Assembly (NCBI GenBank): GCA_021785435.1
Contig: JAJYFE010000024.1
Span: forward strand, 1-38,188
From: Planctomycetota bacterium
GTDB lineage: Bacteria > Planctomycetota > Phycisphaerae > WQYP01
DNA: 38,188 nucleotides
Reading direction: 5' to 3'
Shown: positions 1 through 8,693 of the stretch, one piece after another
How positions within the stretch are numbered: the first letter of the stretch is position 1
Layout: the number at the start of each line of letters is the position of its first letter
Program-made: the position numbers and the translations under genes
The notes under the pieces: generated by a model
What the model was told of the DNA's origin: nothing
Databases searched by the model: none
Seen by the model: the letters and a program-made list of their open reading frames with translations, nothing else

Positions 1-48
1 GGCAGGAGTTTCGCGCCGCGTGGGGTACGCCGTTGAACCGGCCATTGC

Positions 49-89
49 TCCTAGCCCGGAGGTCGCCTGCGGCGACCTCCGGGCTAGGA
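49..89. repeat. Perfect inverted repeat, 19-bp arms, 3-nt loop
   Basis: TCCTAGCCCGGAGGTCGCC-tgc-GGCGACCTCCGGGCTAGGA; no poly-U tract follows on either side. Confidence 0.8.
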
Positions 90-232
90 TAATCACTTGC
101 CGTCCTTATCCCGTGGCGCGAAGCTGGCGCACTGGAAATGACACTGGCCTGCCAGATCTGTCATGCACCTCATTAAAAGGGGTAAATGTAGCAAACACAT
201 GCACATACATATATTTGTGTTAAAATACGTGT

Positions 233-2488
233 TCATAATAAGGTATACCGGACGCCGGCGCGCGTCGAAAACCGGATGTCCCGACCGGGTGCGAACGTCT
301 GGCGCAGCGGCCGTACTGTAAGCGGCCGCCCGGGGTGGGGATGTTCCAAGCGCACGGGTTGGCCCTGCTCACTGACGATTTCGGCCCAGATAAACTGTCC
401 CTTGCACCGGCGGGCGGAAACAACGAAGGCCCCTTCCGCCCGCAGATCGGTGAACGCCACATCGCACCACTCTTCCGGGACGGCCGGAAACAGGCGAAGA
501 CGGCCACCCCAACTTTGCAGCAGCATCTCGTTAACCGCGTGGGCGGCGCCGAAGTTCCCCTCCAGCGTAAAGGGCCGGTAATGAAATCGGGAGACGCCGG
601 TTTCGCGGAAATCGCCATTGAGATGGAAGGTATTGGGCGAGGTGAAATGGTCGAGATACTGGCGGAGATTCCAGAGCATGCGCCGGGGTTCGCGGATGCG
701 CGCGGCTAAACAGGCCAGCCAGGCGAATGAATAGCCGCACCAAAATCCGGTGCCCATGGACTCAATTTCGGAAAGAGTATCGCGGATGATCCGCCGGTCG
801 CGTTCGTTTCCTTCAATATTGATGTCACCCAGCGGGAAAATGGGCATGCACTGGGCCGGATGGCGGTGGGATTCACTGAGCCGTTGGCCCTTCCAGATAG
901 CCAGGCCACCTTCCGGAGAGGGTGATTTCCGGTTTTCCGGCGCCAGATGGTAGGGCTGCAGATGCGCCCGCACGCGATCCCATTGGGCCGCTTCCACATG
1001 GTCGGTGCGGAGGATGCGCGCCGCGGCCGCGGTGACTTCCAACGCATAGCGCACAAGCGACAGATCATAGGTGCTGTCGGTGGCGAAGGATTCCCGCCAG
1101 TTGTGGTAGAACTCCGGAGAACTGCTGTAGCGGACATGGTAAAGGCCCTGATCGTCCGGGGTCAGTTGGGTGACGATGAAGCGCGCCGCTTCACGCATGA
1201 AGGGATAGGCGATGGCGCGCAAATAGTCCCGGTCCAACGTGTAGCGCCAGTGCCACCAGAGGTGCTGCAGCAGCCAGCCGATATTGGTGCGACTGTACAT
1301 GTAAGCGGCCCAGCCGGGCACAATTTCACCCGTCAAGCTATGCGAGCCTGGTACGTTGGCGCCGGGGGCGCCGTAAAAATCGCGGGCAAACGCCTGATAT
1401 TTCGGCAGCAACCCGTGCAGCCATTTCGCGAAGCCCAGGCTGGCTGCGACGCGGCCGGAGGTGTGGACGGGCCAGTAGGTCATCTGGGTGTTCAGGTCGT
1501 GATGATAATCGCCGCGCCACGGCGGGATATTTTGTTCGTCGGCCGTCCAAACCCCCTGCAGGGCGATCGGCGGCGTATCGGCGCGCGCCGCCGCGCCGAG
1601 CTTGTACATCCCGGCATACCATACATGCTCCATACGCGCCTCCGGCAGGCGGATGTGGCCGCGCCGCCAATAGTTTCGCCACCAGGCCCGGTGCGACTTA
1701 AGCAGGCTGGCGGCGCCGGCCGCCTTGGCAGCGGCCAGAATCTCCAAAGCCTGCGCCAAGGGATCGCCGCCGCTGGTGGCGCGTTGGATGGTCAGGTAAA
1801 GCAACCATTCCCGTCCACACCGCACGCTCATCCAGGCCACGGCGAAAGAAGACTCCCCAGCGCCCGGTTGGAGAATATACTCGGCGCCGTCGCACTGGCC
1901 CTTGCGCAGCGGCGGATAGCCGAGTTTAAGGATGTTGGCGCCCGCCTGATCCCTGGCGAGGCCGGCGGGGTTCCGGCGCGCGGTATCGAAAGCACAAAAA
2001 AAAGTCACCCGGGGCCGGCCGCCGCGCCCGCCAAGGACGATCAACGGTTGCACGGCGTGAACGTAAGCCGTGACGGTGGCCGCACCGAGCCGCGTCGTGG
2101 AAATGGCGGTGGCGAAATCGAGGTGACTCTCGAACGGAGCGGTTTTCCCTGCGCCGAAATCAAGTTGCAACCGGCCGCACGGCAGCTTGGTGGGATAGAG
2201 GTAGCCTGTCTGCTCAAAGATGCTGGCGATGCGCTTCATATCGCCGCGGTCAACGAGTGCGCGGAGTTGGCGCCAGTTGTATTCCGGCTGCCGGGTCTTC
2301 GGGTCGGGCCGATTGTCCCAGAGATCGCTGCGGTCCACCGATAAATTTAAAGGATGCCCATCGCCCCAGACAAGCAGACCCAGAAGGCCGTTACCCAGGG
2401 GCAGGCCTTCATCCCAGCGGGCGACGGGGTTGCGGTAATGCAGGTGATGGCGTGACGGATCAATTCCCAATCTGGTGGATCGCTTCAT
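233..2488 (-). CDS. GH95-like (alpha/alpha)6-barrel glycoside hydrolase (alpha-L-fucosidase/galactosidase-like)
   Basis: ORF 233..2599; preferred start ATG at 2488 (MKRSTRLGID...) with GGAG 8 nt upstream. Motifs NPVARWDEGLPLGNGLLGLLVWG, SRTNIGWLLQHLWWHWRYTLDRDYLR and SSSPE resemble GH95. The ORF-track N-terminal extension is translated repeat DNA. Confidence 0.75.
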   Translation of the reverse strand: MKRSTRLGIDPSRHHLHYRNPVARWDEGLPLGNGLLGLLVWGDGHPLNLSVDRSDLWDNRPDPKTRQPEYNWRQLRALVDRGDMKRIASIFEQTGYLYPTKLPCGRLQLDFGAGKTAPFESHLDFATAISTTRLGAATVTAYVHAVQPLIVLGGRGGRPRVTFFCAFDTARRNPAGLARDQAGANILKLGYPPLRKGQCDGAEYILQPGAGESSFAVAWMSVRCGREWLLYLTIQRATSGGDPLAQALEILAAAKAAGAASLLKSHRAWWRNYWRRGHIRLPEARMEHVWYAGMYKLGAAARADTPPIALQGVWTADEQNIPPWRGDYHHDLNTQMTYWPVHTSGRVAASLGFAKWLHGLLPKYQAFARDFYGAPGANVPGSHSLTGEIVPGWAAYMYSRTNIGWLLQHLWWHWRYTLDRDYLRAIAYPFMREAARFIVTQLTPDDQGLYHVRYSSSPEFYHNWRESFATDSTYDLSLVRYALEVTAAAARILRTDHVEAAQWDRVRAHLQPYHLAPENRKSPSPEGGLAIWKGQRLSESHRHPAQCMPIFPLGDINIEGNERDRRIIRDTLSEIESMGTGFWCGYSFAWLACLAARIREPRRMLWNLRQYLDHFTSPNTFHLNGDFRETGVSRFHYRPFTLEGNFGAAHAVNEMLLQSWGGRLRLFPAVPEEWCDVAFTDLRAEGAFVVSARRCKGQFIWAEIVSEQGQPVRLEHPHPGRPLTVRPLRQTFAPGRDIRFSTRAGVRYTLL

Positions 2489-2554
2489 GTCACAATCTCC
2501 GTGTTTCTTCATGCCGTGCGAAGATTTTGGCCCGCGGGGACTCCCCGGTTTCCG

Positions 2555-2708
2555 GCGTAGATTCCACCCCTGGCAAGGTCTCCAAAGGCGACTCCTCAAT
2601 CCGCCGAAGGTCGCCGTGGGCGGCTAAACTATTCCGCCTCCGTGCGGACCGGGGGCTGTATATTTTGGTTGTCGGCGTAGTTTAGTCGCCCCGGCGACCC
2701 GCGCTGGG
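2555..2708 (+). repeat. Dispersed repeat family A, copy A, carrying a 75-bp TIR insert (2616-2690)
   Basis: Shares GCGTAGATTCCACCCCTGGCAAGGTCTCCAAAGGCGACTCCTCAATCCGCCGAAGGTCGCC and CCGGCGACCCGCGCTGGG with 12039-12117. Confidence 0.85.
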
Positions 2709-5038
2709 CCATCTGTGGATTGTTGGGCTACGCGGTTTGGCCCTCCCATGCGGATCACCAACAACGATACGCTCCAGGCGGCAGCCGGCCGCGCAAAACG
2801 CAAATGTCCACCGTCCCAGGCGAATGGCGCCGGCTCCGCCAAGAGACCGCGCGCCCGATCATAGGTTTCCATCGCTGCGTGGCGCGGACACGGGAGGTTG
2901 CGCCACAGAATATTCAGTGGCATGGGATCGAGCGACAGGTTCGCCACCCCGAGCAGCACCGCGCCTCCTGTTTGCTTCCAAAATGGCGCCAGGTTGGCGG
3001 CGCCGACCAATCCAAGGAAGGGCGCCGCCGGAGCGAGCCAGGCCAGGATCGCATGCATCTGGCGCTGGCGGTGATAATTGCGGAATTGAACCGCCCGGAG
3101 GGTTTCGGTTTGACCATCGTACGGCAGCACCGCCACACGACCGCCCCACTCATTTTCAAACAGCACGATGCCGGGACCGAATTCCGCCGGTTGGCCAATC
3201 TCGTCCCCCCAAAGCAGACGCGAAATCGTGCAGGCGGCAGGATCAACCGTGAGATGATGGATGTTGCCGCCCATATGACGCAGGGGCATCCGCACGCCGC
3301 ACTGCCCACCGAACGCCGGGTCCAGGATTTCTTCCGCGCCCACGGCGCACCGGCCCGCGGCCTGGCCAACCGCCACGCCGACCAATCGCCCCAACCCGCG
3401 CAAGGCAAAGCATTCCGCAGCCGTGGCGTCGAGCAACAATGGCCCCCGTAACCACTGGCGCAGCGTCTCTTCGTCGACCGCCAGCGGCAGGTCGCCGCTG
3501 ATGGCCATCGGCAGCGCGTTTTCCCGGCGCGTGACTGTCCCATCGCCATGACGCACCGTCGTATGGGCGATGGGAATTCCCAACTGGGGCAGGCACGTCT
3601 CCCACGCCCGCTGGACAACGCATCCCTCAGGCGACAAACCTTGACTGCGGCTGAAATCGGAGACGCGTTCGACGAGGGGCACATTCACGCCGCGCAAGGG
3701 GCCTGCGGCCAGACCCGCCTCGGCAAGTCGATCGAAATACCTCCGCGCGTGCTGGAGCAGCGCCGTGTTCGCCGGTTCTTCCTCCAGCTCCGGTGAGGAA
3801 AAGCTGTGCAGATCCAAGGTTAATTCAGGACTTACGCAAAAGTATGACAACGCCATTTGCAACCGCAGATGCGCCGCCGATTTATTGAACCGGGTGAAAG
3901 GCGAACTCTCCAGTTCCGGCGCGATGCGCGTTTCAGGAGGCAGCAGGGCGCATGTCGTCAGCGCCAAGGCCAGTCCCTCCATGGCTTCGCCGGCGGAAAA
4001 CTCCCGGTAGCATCCGAGGCACGGGCGGGACATTGGCGTGCGTCCCGCCCCCGCCAATTTCCGCAATAGCGGATGCCACAATCGTCCCTCCGCCGAATGC
4101 ACGGCTGGCGCGGAAGACATTAATCCGACGGTCGTAGCCGGCGAGGTGGCGTGAATCGCCTGCTCAAATCTTGTCGCGATGGCCTCGAAGGTCTCGCGCA
4201 GCAACTCGTGCCAGACCACGCGCTCCGGCGGCGCACGATCCCCTGAACCTTCCGCCATAGAGGACACAGAGCTCGCAGAGGGTGCGGAGCCGGGCTTTGG
4301 CGGCGCGCCCGCCGGTGATTTCGCGCGGACACAATCAAGATCGGGACAACACTCTACGCCGCCCTTATTGCTCTGCGGCTTCTGTGTGCTCTGTGGCTCG
4401 GCGTTGAGAAACGCAGGATCAGCCGGGGCATAGACCAGCCTGAGCAGTTCCTCCCGAGAGACGGTCCGGCCGATTTTCCGCCCGAAAAGCTCCAGGTGGT
4501 CCGGACAGTAACAGCCCCAGGCGACCGGATAATGGTTGTGCCAACGAAAATCGTCATCGAGCAGGATGTAATCCGGCTGACAACGCGCATAGATAGACAG
4601 GACTTGGGCCATATGTTCCTGCCACCGCGTATCGAGAGGGCAGGGCGAACGCGCAGACATCGCGCCGTCGTGGCCGACCATGGGTTGCCAGCGGAATTCG
4701 GCGACGGAGGAAAACGCCGCGTCATGGTGGCCCAGCGTTTGCCAGATATTCAGGCCGAATTCAATCCCCGCCGCCCGCAGCGCCTCGCCGCAGCGTATCA
4801 CCATCGCCGCATATGCCTCGGCTTCCGGCAGCGTGCGATGCCGCAGGTGCAGATCGTGCGACTCCGTGTGAATCATCACGGATTCAATGCCGCAGCGGCG
4901 GCAGTATTCCACCAGTTCGGGAATCCGCTGCGCGGCGTTGTACGCCATCAGACAATAGCGCAGCAGGTAGCGGCGGGCGGGTGGAGCAGCAGCTGGGAGT
5001 ACCGAGGGTGTGGCAGGAGCTGCCGAGGTGTCCTTCAT
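2624..5038 (-). CDS. Putative TIM-barrel glycosidase-like protein of unknown specificity
   Basis: 804-aa ORF. ATG overlaps the stop of the upstream sulfatase gene (ATGA, 5035-5038). N-terminal segment (YLLRYCLMAYNAAQRIPELVEYCRRCGIESVMIHTES...) looks TIM-barrel-like. Contains a translated palindromic insert, and its C-terminus runs into a dispersed repeat. Confidence 0.6.
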   Translation of the reverse strand: MKDTSAAPATPSVLPAAAPPARRYLLRYCLMAYNAAQRIPELVEYCRRCGIESVMIHTESHDLHLRHRTLPEAEAYAAMVIRCGEALRAAGIEFGLNIWQTLGHHDAAFSSVAEFRWQPMVGHDGAMSARSPCPLDTRWQEHMAQVLSIYARCQPDYILLDDDFRWHNHYPVAWGCYCPDHLELFGRKIGRTVSREELLRLVYAPADPAFLNAEPQSTQKPQSNKGGVECCPDLDCVRAKSPAGAPPKPGSAPSASSVSSMAEGSGDRAPPERVVWHELLRETFEAIATRFEQAIHATSPATTVGLMSSAPAVHSAEGRLWHPLLRKLAGAGRTPMSRPCLGCYREFSAGEAMEGLALALTTCALLPPETRIAPELESSPFTRFNKSAAHLRLQMALSYFCVSPELTLDLHSFSSPELEEEPANTALLQHARRYFDRLAEAGLAAGPLRGVNVPLVERVSDFSRSQGLSPEGCVVQRAWETCLPQLGIPIAHTTVRHGDGTVTRRENALPMAISGDLPLAVDEETLRQWLRGPLLLDATAAECFALRGLGRLVGVAVGQAAGRCAVGAEEILDPAFGGQCGVRMPLRHMGGNIHHLTVDPAACTISRLLWGDEIGQPAEFGPGIVLFENEWGGRVAVLPYDGQTETLRAVQFRNYHRQRQMHAILAWLAPAAPFLGLVGAANLAPFWKQTGGAVLLGVANLSLDPMPLNILWRNLPCPRHAAMETYDRARGLLAEPAPFAWDGGHLRFARPAAAWSVSLLVIRMGGPNRVAQQSTDGPARVAGATKLRRQPKYTAPGPHGGGIV
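4254..4397. repeat. Palindromic element inside a coding region
   Basis: GCCATAGAGGACACAGAGCTCGCAGAG (4254-4280) pairs imperfectly with CTCTGCGGCTTCTGTGTGCTCTGTGGC (4371-4397). Confidence 0.75.
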
Positions 5039-6606
5039 TTCGCCGGCGCTCCTATGTTTCCTGACCCAACCAATTCACTATTGCCAACCTGGCGGTTGAC
5101 CCCCGATCGCGCGGCTAGGCTTTGGTGGGTTTCCGGTTCCAAGCTTCTTATCCGATCACGGTTTGGCTCGGGGAACTCGCCGGCATGCGGGTGTTCCCGG
5201 TACCAACGCGTGGGAGGGTGAAGCTTCCGCTCCAGTTCCCACCCCAGCGGTTGCTCGGTGCGGATCGTCCAATCCAGCAGTTCGCCCAGCAAACGTCCCT
5301 GCACGCCGGCGTAGCCGGCCTCGCCAAAACGATTGATCCGTTCTTGCGGATCGTTCTGGTGGTCAAACAGCTCACAGTAATTTTCGCCCGCAGTACAGTA
5401 GGTCAGCCGATACCGCCGAGTGCGAATGCTCTTGGTGAAGCAGGTGTCAAAGAATACCGCTTCTTTCGTGACCGGAATTGGACCCGGGCCGGAGGCGCTG
5501 TACCGCAGCGCCTCGGCATAGCTGGCTCCCTGGACCGAGCAAGGAACCGCCGCGCCGACCAGTTCGCAAAGCGTGGGAAAGATGTCGATATTTTCCACGA
5601 AGGAATCGATGCGCTCGGGACCGAAGCGCCCTTTCCAGTACCAGACGGTGGGAATCCGGTGCAGGCACTCAAAATGGCCCAACGTGTTTTTACCAAGCAT
5701 ACCGTACTCACCGGCGAAATCACCGTGGTCGGAGTTGAATAGAATGATCGTATTTTCAAGGATGCCGCGTTTCTCGAGGTGCTGGAGAATTCGTCCAACC
5801 CCATCATCGACAGCTGTACACATTCCGTAATAATGGGCCAGCGCTTCGCGGTATTTCGCCTCGCCCACCACGCCGACGCGCCAGGCATTCTCGACTCCCA
5901 TTCGAACCGCCCCCGGGCGCAAGCTCAAGGCATGAAGATCGGCCCCCTCGCAATGCCGAATGGCGGACAGGTCAAGCGCCTCGGGGGCATAGAGAAACGG
6001 GCTGTCGAACGAGTTGCAGTAGGGTGGATGCGGAGCGCTGAAGTTGCACCATATCAGGAATGGCTTGGCGCCGAGATCATCGATTTTGCGAATCGTGGTG
6101 TCGGCCACCCAGACCGGCTCGCTGTGTTCGTGGGGCACCTGGCTGGTATAAGCCATAAGGTCGGCAACCTGGGCGTGGTACTCCCGGGTGAAGGTCTTAC
6201 GCCAGCCGACCTTCTCCAGGTAAGTGCGGCTGTAACCGCTCCACACTTCGCCGGTGTCGCTCTGGAACGGTTCCCGCGTCCACTTGGCATAATGCTTCTT
6301 TCCCACGAGCGCGGTCGAGTAACCCAGCTGATCGTGCAGCACCTGGGGAAAAGACAGATAGTTTGCGGGCAATGGAATCATCCCGGCGTACACACCGTGG
6401 GTGTGCACGTACCGGCCGGTCAGCATGGATATCCGCGAGGGAATACACTCCGGCGCGCACGAATAACTCCGCTGGAACGAGACTCCCTCCCGCACCAGGA
6501 CGTCGATGTTGGGCGTGCGAACCTGGGGCCGCTGGGCGCCGCTAAAGCAACCCGCGTGATGTTGGTCGTCCGTGATGAACAAAATGTTGGGGCAGGACGC
6601 CATCAT
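5035..6606 (-). CDS. Sulfatase (Cys-type, formylglycine-dependent arylsulfatase family)
   Basis: PNILFITDDQHHAGCFSG N-terminus and sulfatase signature CIPSRISMLTGR (C-x-P-S-R-x4-T-G-R). RBS AAGGAG immediately upstream of two adjacent ATGs (6606/6603). Confidence 0.93.
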   Translation of the reverse strand: MMASCPNILFITDDQHHAGCFSGAQRPQVRTPNIDVLVREGVSFQRSYSCAPECIPSRISMLTGRYVHTHGVYAGMIPLPANYLSFPQVLHDQLGYSTALVGKKHYAKWTREPFQSDTGEVWSGYSRTYLEKVGWRKTFTREYHAQVADLMAYTSQVPHEHSEPVWVADTTIRKIDDLGAKPFLIWCNFSAPHPPYCNSFDSPFLYAPEALDLSAIRHCEGADLHALSLRPGAVRMGVENAWRVGVVGEAKYREALAHYYGMCTAVDDGVGRILQHLEKRGILENTIILFNSDHGDFAGEYGMLGKNTLGHFECLHRIPTVWYWKGRFGPERIDSFVENIDIFPTLCELVGAAVPCSVQGASYAEALRYSASGPGPIPVTKEAVFFDTCFTKSIRTRRYRLTYCTAGENYCELFDHQNDPQERINRFGEAGYAGVQGRLLGELLDWTIRTEQPLGWELERKLHPPTRWYREHPHAGEFPEPNRDRIRSLEPETHQSLAARSGVNRQVGNSELVGSGNIGAPAK

Positions 6607-6612
6607 TTCTCC

Positions 6613-6768
6613 TTAATCGACGACGAGGTCGGCGTAGTCTTTCCCAAGAGAGCCGGCACCCAGTCGGTATGCCGCGACCCTCCTGGCCCGCCCGTGGTCG
6701 CGGCGAGGATACCCCGCGTCGCCCGGGACATTGTCGGGCGGACCATAACCGAGGTGGTATTGTGGCAT
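6613..6768 (-). CDS. Possible 51-aa small ORF translationally coupled to the upstream gene
   Basis: ATG (6768-6766) overlaps the preceding stop as TAATG. AGGA precedes it. Reads MPQYHLGYGPPDNVPGDAGYPRRDHGRARRVAAYRLGAGSLGKDYADLVVD and stops just before the sulfatase RBS. Confidence 0.25.
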   Translation of the reverse strand: MPQYHLGYGPPDNVPGDAGYPRRDHGRARRVAAYRLGAGSLGKDYADLVVD

Positions 6769-8426
6769 TACTTTGTTTCCTGTACCAGCTTCACACCGCC
6801 GGTTTTTTCGGAAAGTTGATAAAACGCTCCTCCCTCTGGAACATTCACGCTTATCGCCCGGTAGCTTGGAATGCTGATGCGCACGCTGTTGCGCTGACCC
6901 ATAGGGGCTTCGGCGTAGACCAGCCATTGGCGGTTGGGCGCCGGGCCGCGGGTCAAGGCCAGGGACATCACCGGGATGGTGGTGGACAGGGTCCATGGTT
7001 GCTTCGGATTGCAGGTGGCCTGAAGCAGGAACCAGTGCTTGTTGCCGCGAATTTCCCGGGATGCTCCGCTTTCAGCGGTGCGTCGGTGCACGACCAGCAG
7101 TTTTCCGTGGCGCCACCATTGACGCAGAATCCTATTGTGGTATATGCGATCCACCGCCGCGACCAATGCCCTAAAGTACGGCGATTTTTCCATGGCCCGA
7201 GAGGGGGGAATCGCGAAATAACGCACCGCCCGCGGGCGCAGCAGCCACATTCCAAATTGCACGAAACCTTCGTACCGCACGGGGGTGAACGGTTCACCCA
7301 TGCGGGCAAAATATTTGAGTTTATCCGTCGCCGCCGTGGCTTGTGGCGCCGGATTGTGTCCATCCCAGGGGGATATTTCGTACCAGAAAGATGGATTCAG
7401 GCGGTACATGGCTGGCAGTTGCAAGGCCAGGTTCATAAAATCAATTTGCGGACTTAAATCGGTGTAATAAGTAATGGGATTGGAAGCGTCCAGGTAATAG
7501 GGAACGTCCCCTCCATCCCACATCAAGGGAGCGATATCGACTCGTCCCGGAATATACATGGAAAACTTCAGCCAATACGGCCAGTAGGCGGTATTGCCAG
7601 CATTATAACCGATAATGACCAAGTGTTTTTTCCAAGCTGGTGCGACCAGGCTGTTCCGCATGGTCTTATGCAACATACGGTAGCGTGTGATCCAGCCGTC
7701 GCCCGCCACTTGTTTCTTGAAGTAATCGTCGCGCCCCCGGCCATACCGGGTGAGATACCGCCGGTCCTCCGGCGCCTGGGACCAGACCAACCGGGGCGCC
7801 TCGTTGTCAAAAAGGAAGATCACCCGGGGCGGATTGGGGTACCATTGCTGAAGTTTCTCCATGGCCGCATTGCGTATCCACAGGCGTCCCACGTTGCGCC
7901 AGGGTTGGATCGCACCGAAAGGTGAAACCTGATGGAGCACTTCCCCCTTGGCGGTGACCACATCGGGATTTTGTCGCGGCGGCAGGCGCCAATAGGCTGG
8001 TGACGTCGCTAACTCGCCCACCGGCCCCCAGGAACCGATGTTGAGCAGACAAATCGGAAGCTTTAATTGCCGCGCCTGTTCGAGCGGCCTCTTGTAGTAG
8101 TTAATAAACGCCTGGCTGTAATAACTCCGGGGGTTGGGATGCCCGGGAAACGCGAAGCTGGGCAGTAGAAAATGGCCTTGCTGGATCAGCCGCAACTGAG
8201 CCCCGGGACCCCAACCCTCGCGTGTGATCCAGCTGCAGGCCAGCGGCAGGGGACGGCCCCGCTTGCTGAAATTGGGACGCGTGGCTTCGGCGCGAATTTC
8301 ATTAGCCACAGCGCGGATGGCCGCAGCCGGTAATTTATTGTTCGCGGCCGTAGCACGGATCGGCCATGTGAGGATGCCACCAACAAATAGAATGCCAGCG
8401 GAGAATAACGAGATTGGTTTTGGCAT
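6768..8426 (-). CDS. Secreted hypothetical protein, putative glycoside hydrolase-like
   Basis: 552 aa; Sec-type signal MPKPISLFSAGILFVGGILTWPIRATAA. RBS GAGGAG 6 nt before ATG. Aromatic-rich body; lies between the prepilin and sulfatase genes. Confidence 0.6.
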   Translation of the reverse strand: MPKPISLFSAGILFVGGILTWPIRATAANNKLPAAAIRAVANEIRAEATRPNFSKRGRPLPLACSWITREGWGPGAQLRLIQQGHFLLPSFAFPGHPNPRSYYSQAFINYYKRPLEQARQLKLPICLLNIGSWGPVGELATSPAYWRLPPRQNPDVVTAKGEVLHQVSPFGAIQPWRNVGRLWIRNAAMEKLQQWYPNPPRVIFLFDNEAPRLVWSQAPEDRRYLTRYGRGRDDYFKKQVAGDGWITRYRMLHKTMRNSLVAPAWKKHLVIIGYNAGNTAYWPYWLKFSMYIPGRVDIAPLMWDGGDVPYYLDASNPITYYTDLSPQIDFMNLALQLPAMYRLNPSFWYEISPWDGHNPAPQATAATDKLKYFARMGEPFTPVRYEGFVQFGMWLLRPRAVRYFAIPPSRAMEKSPYFRALVAAVDRIYHNRILRQWWRHGKLLVVHRRTAESGASREIRGNKHWFLLQATCNPKQPWTLSTTIPVMSLALTRGPAPNRQWLVYAEAPMGQRNSVRISIPSYRAISVNVPEGGAFYQLSEKTGGVKLVQETK

Positions 8427-8693
8427 GATGGGCTCCTCATAAAATAGCGTCCAGTTTCCAGCAATCGGCCATCAACAATCAGATTTCGATAATCCCAACA
8501 TTGGGTTTCGCCGGCGTTATCGGCGGTCGCGTCACGGGGGCGCCGCGGGTAACGCCATGGCCTTTTGCTGTCAGCGCACCAATCACCGGACCGGTTCTGA
8601 TATCCAGCAGATGCAACCTGATTCCGGAATTAATGATCCACTGCCTCGCCGTAGCCCGTCTCCCGTTTTTCACTTTCGCGGCGCGGCGGCGCC

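Noticed and set aside
947-2344. 465-aa plus-strand ORF
   Set aside because: Fully antisense to the GH95-like gene; repetitive Gly/Ala/Arg-rich composition typical of GC-rich shadow ORFs; no recognisable domain.
4254-4397. Rho-independent terminator
   Set aside because: The palindrome lies inside an uninterrupted reading frame and has no U-tract.
5779-6819. 346-aa plus-strand ORF
   Set aside because: Antisense to the sulfatase gene; no independent support.
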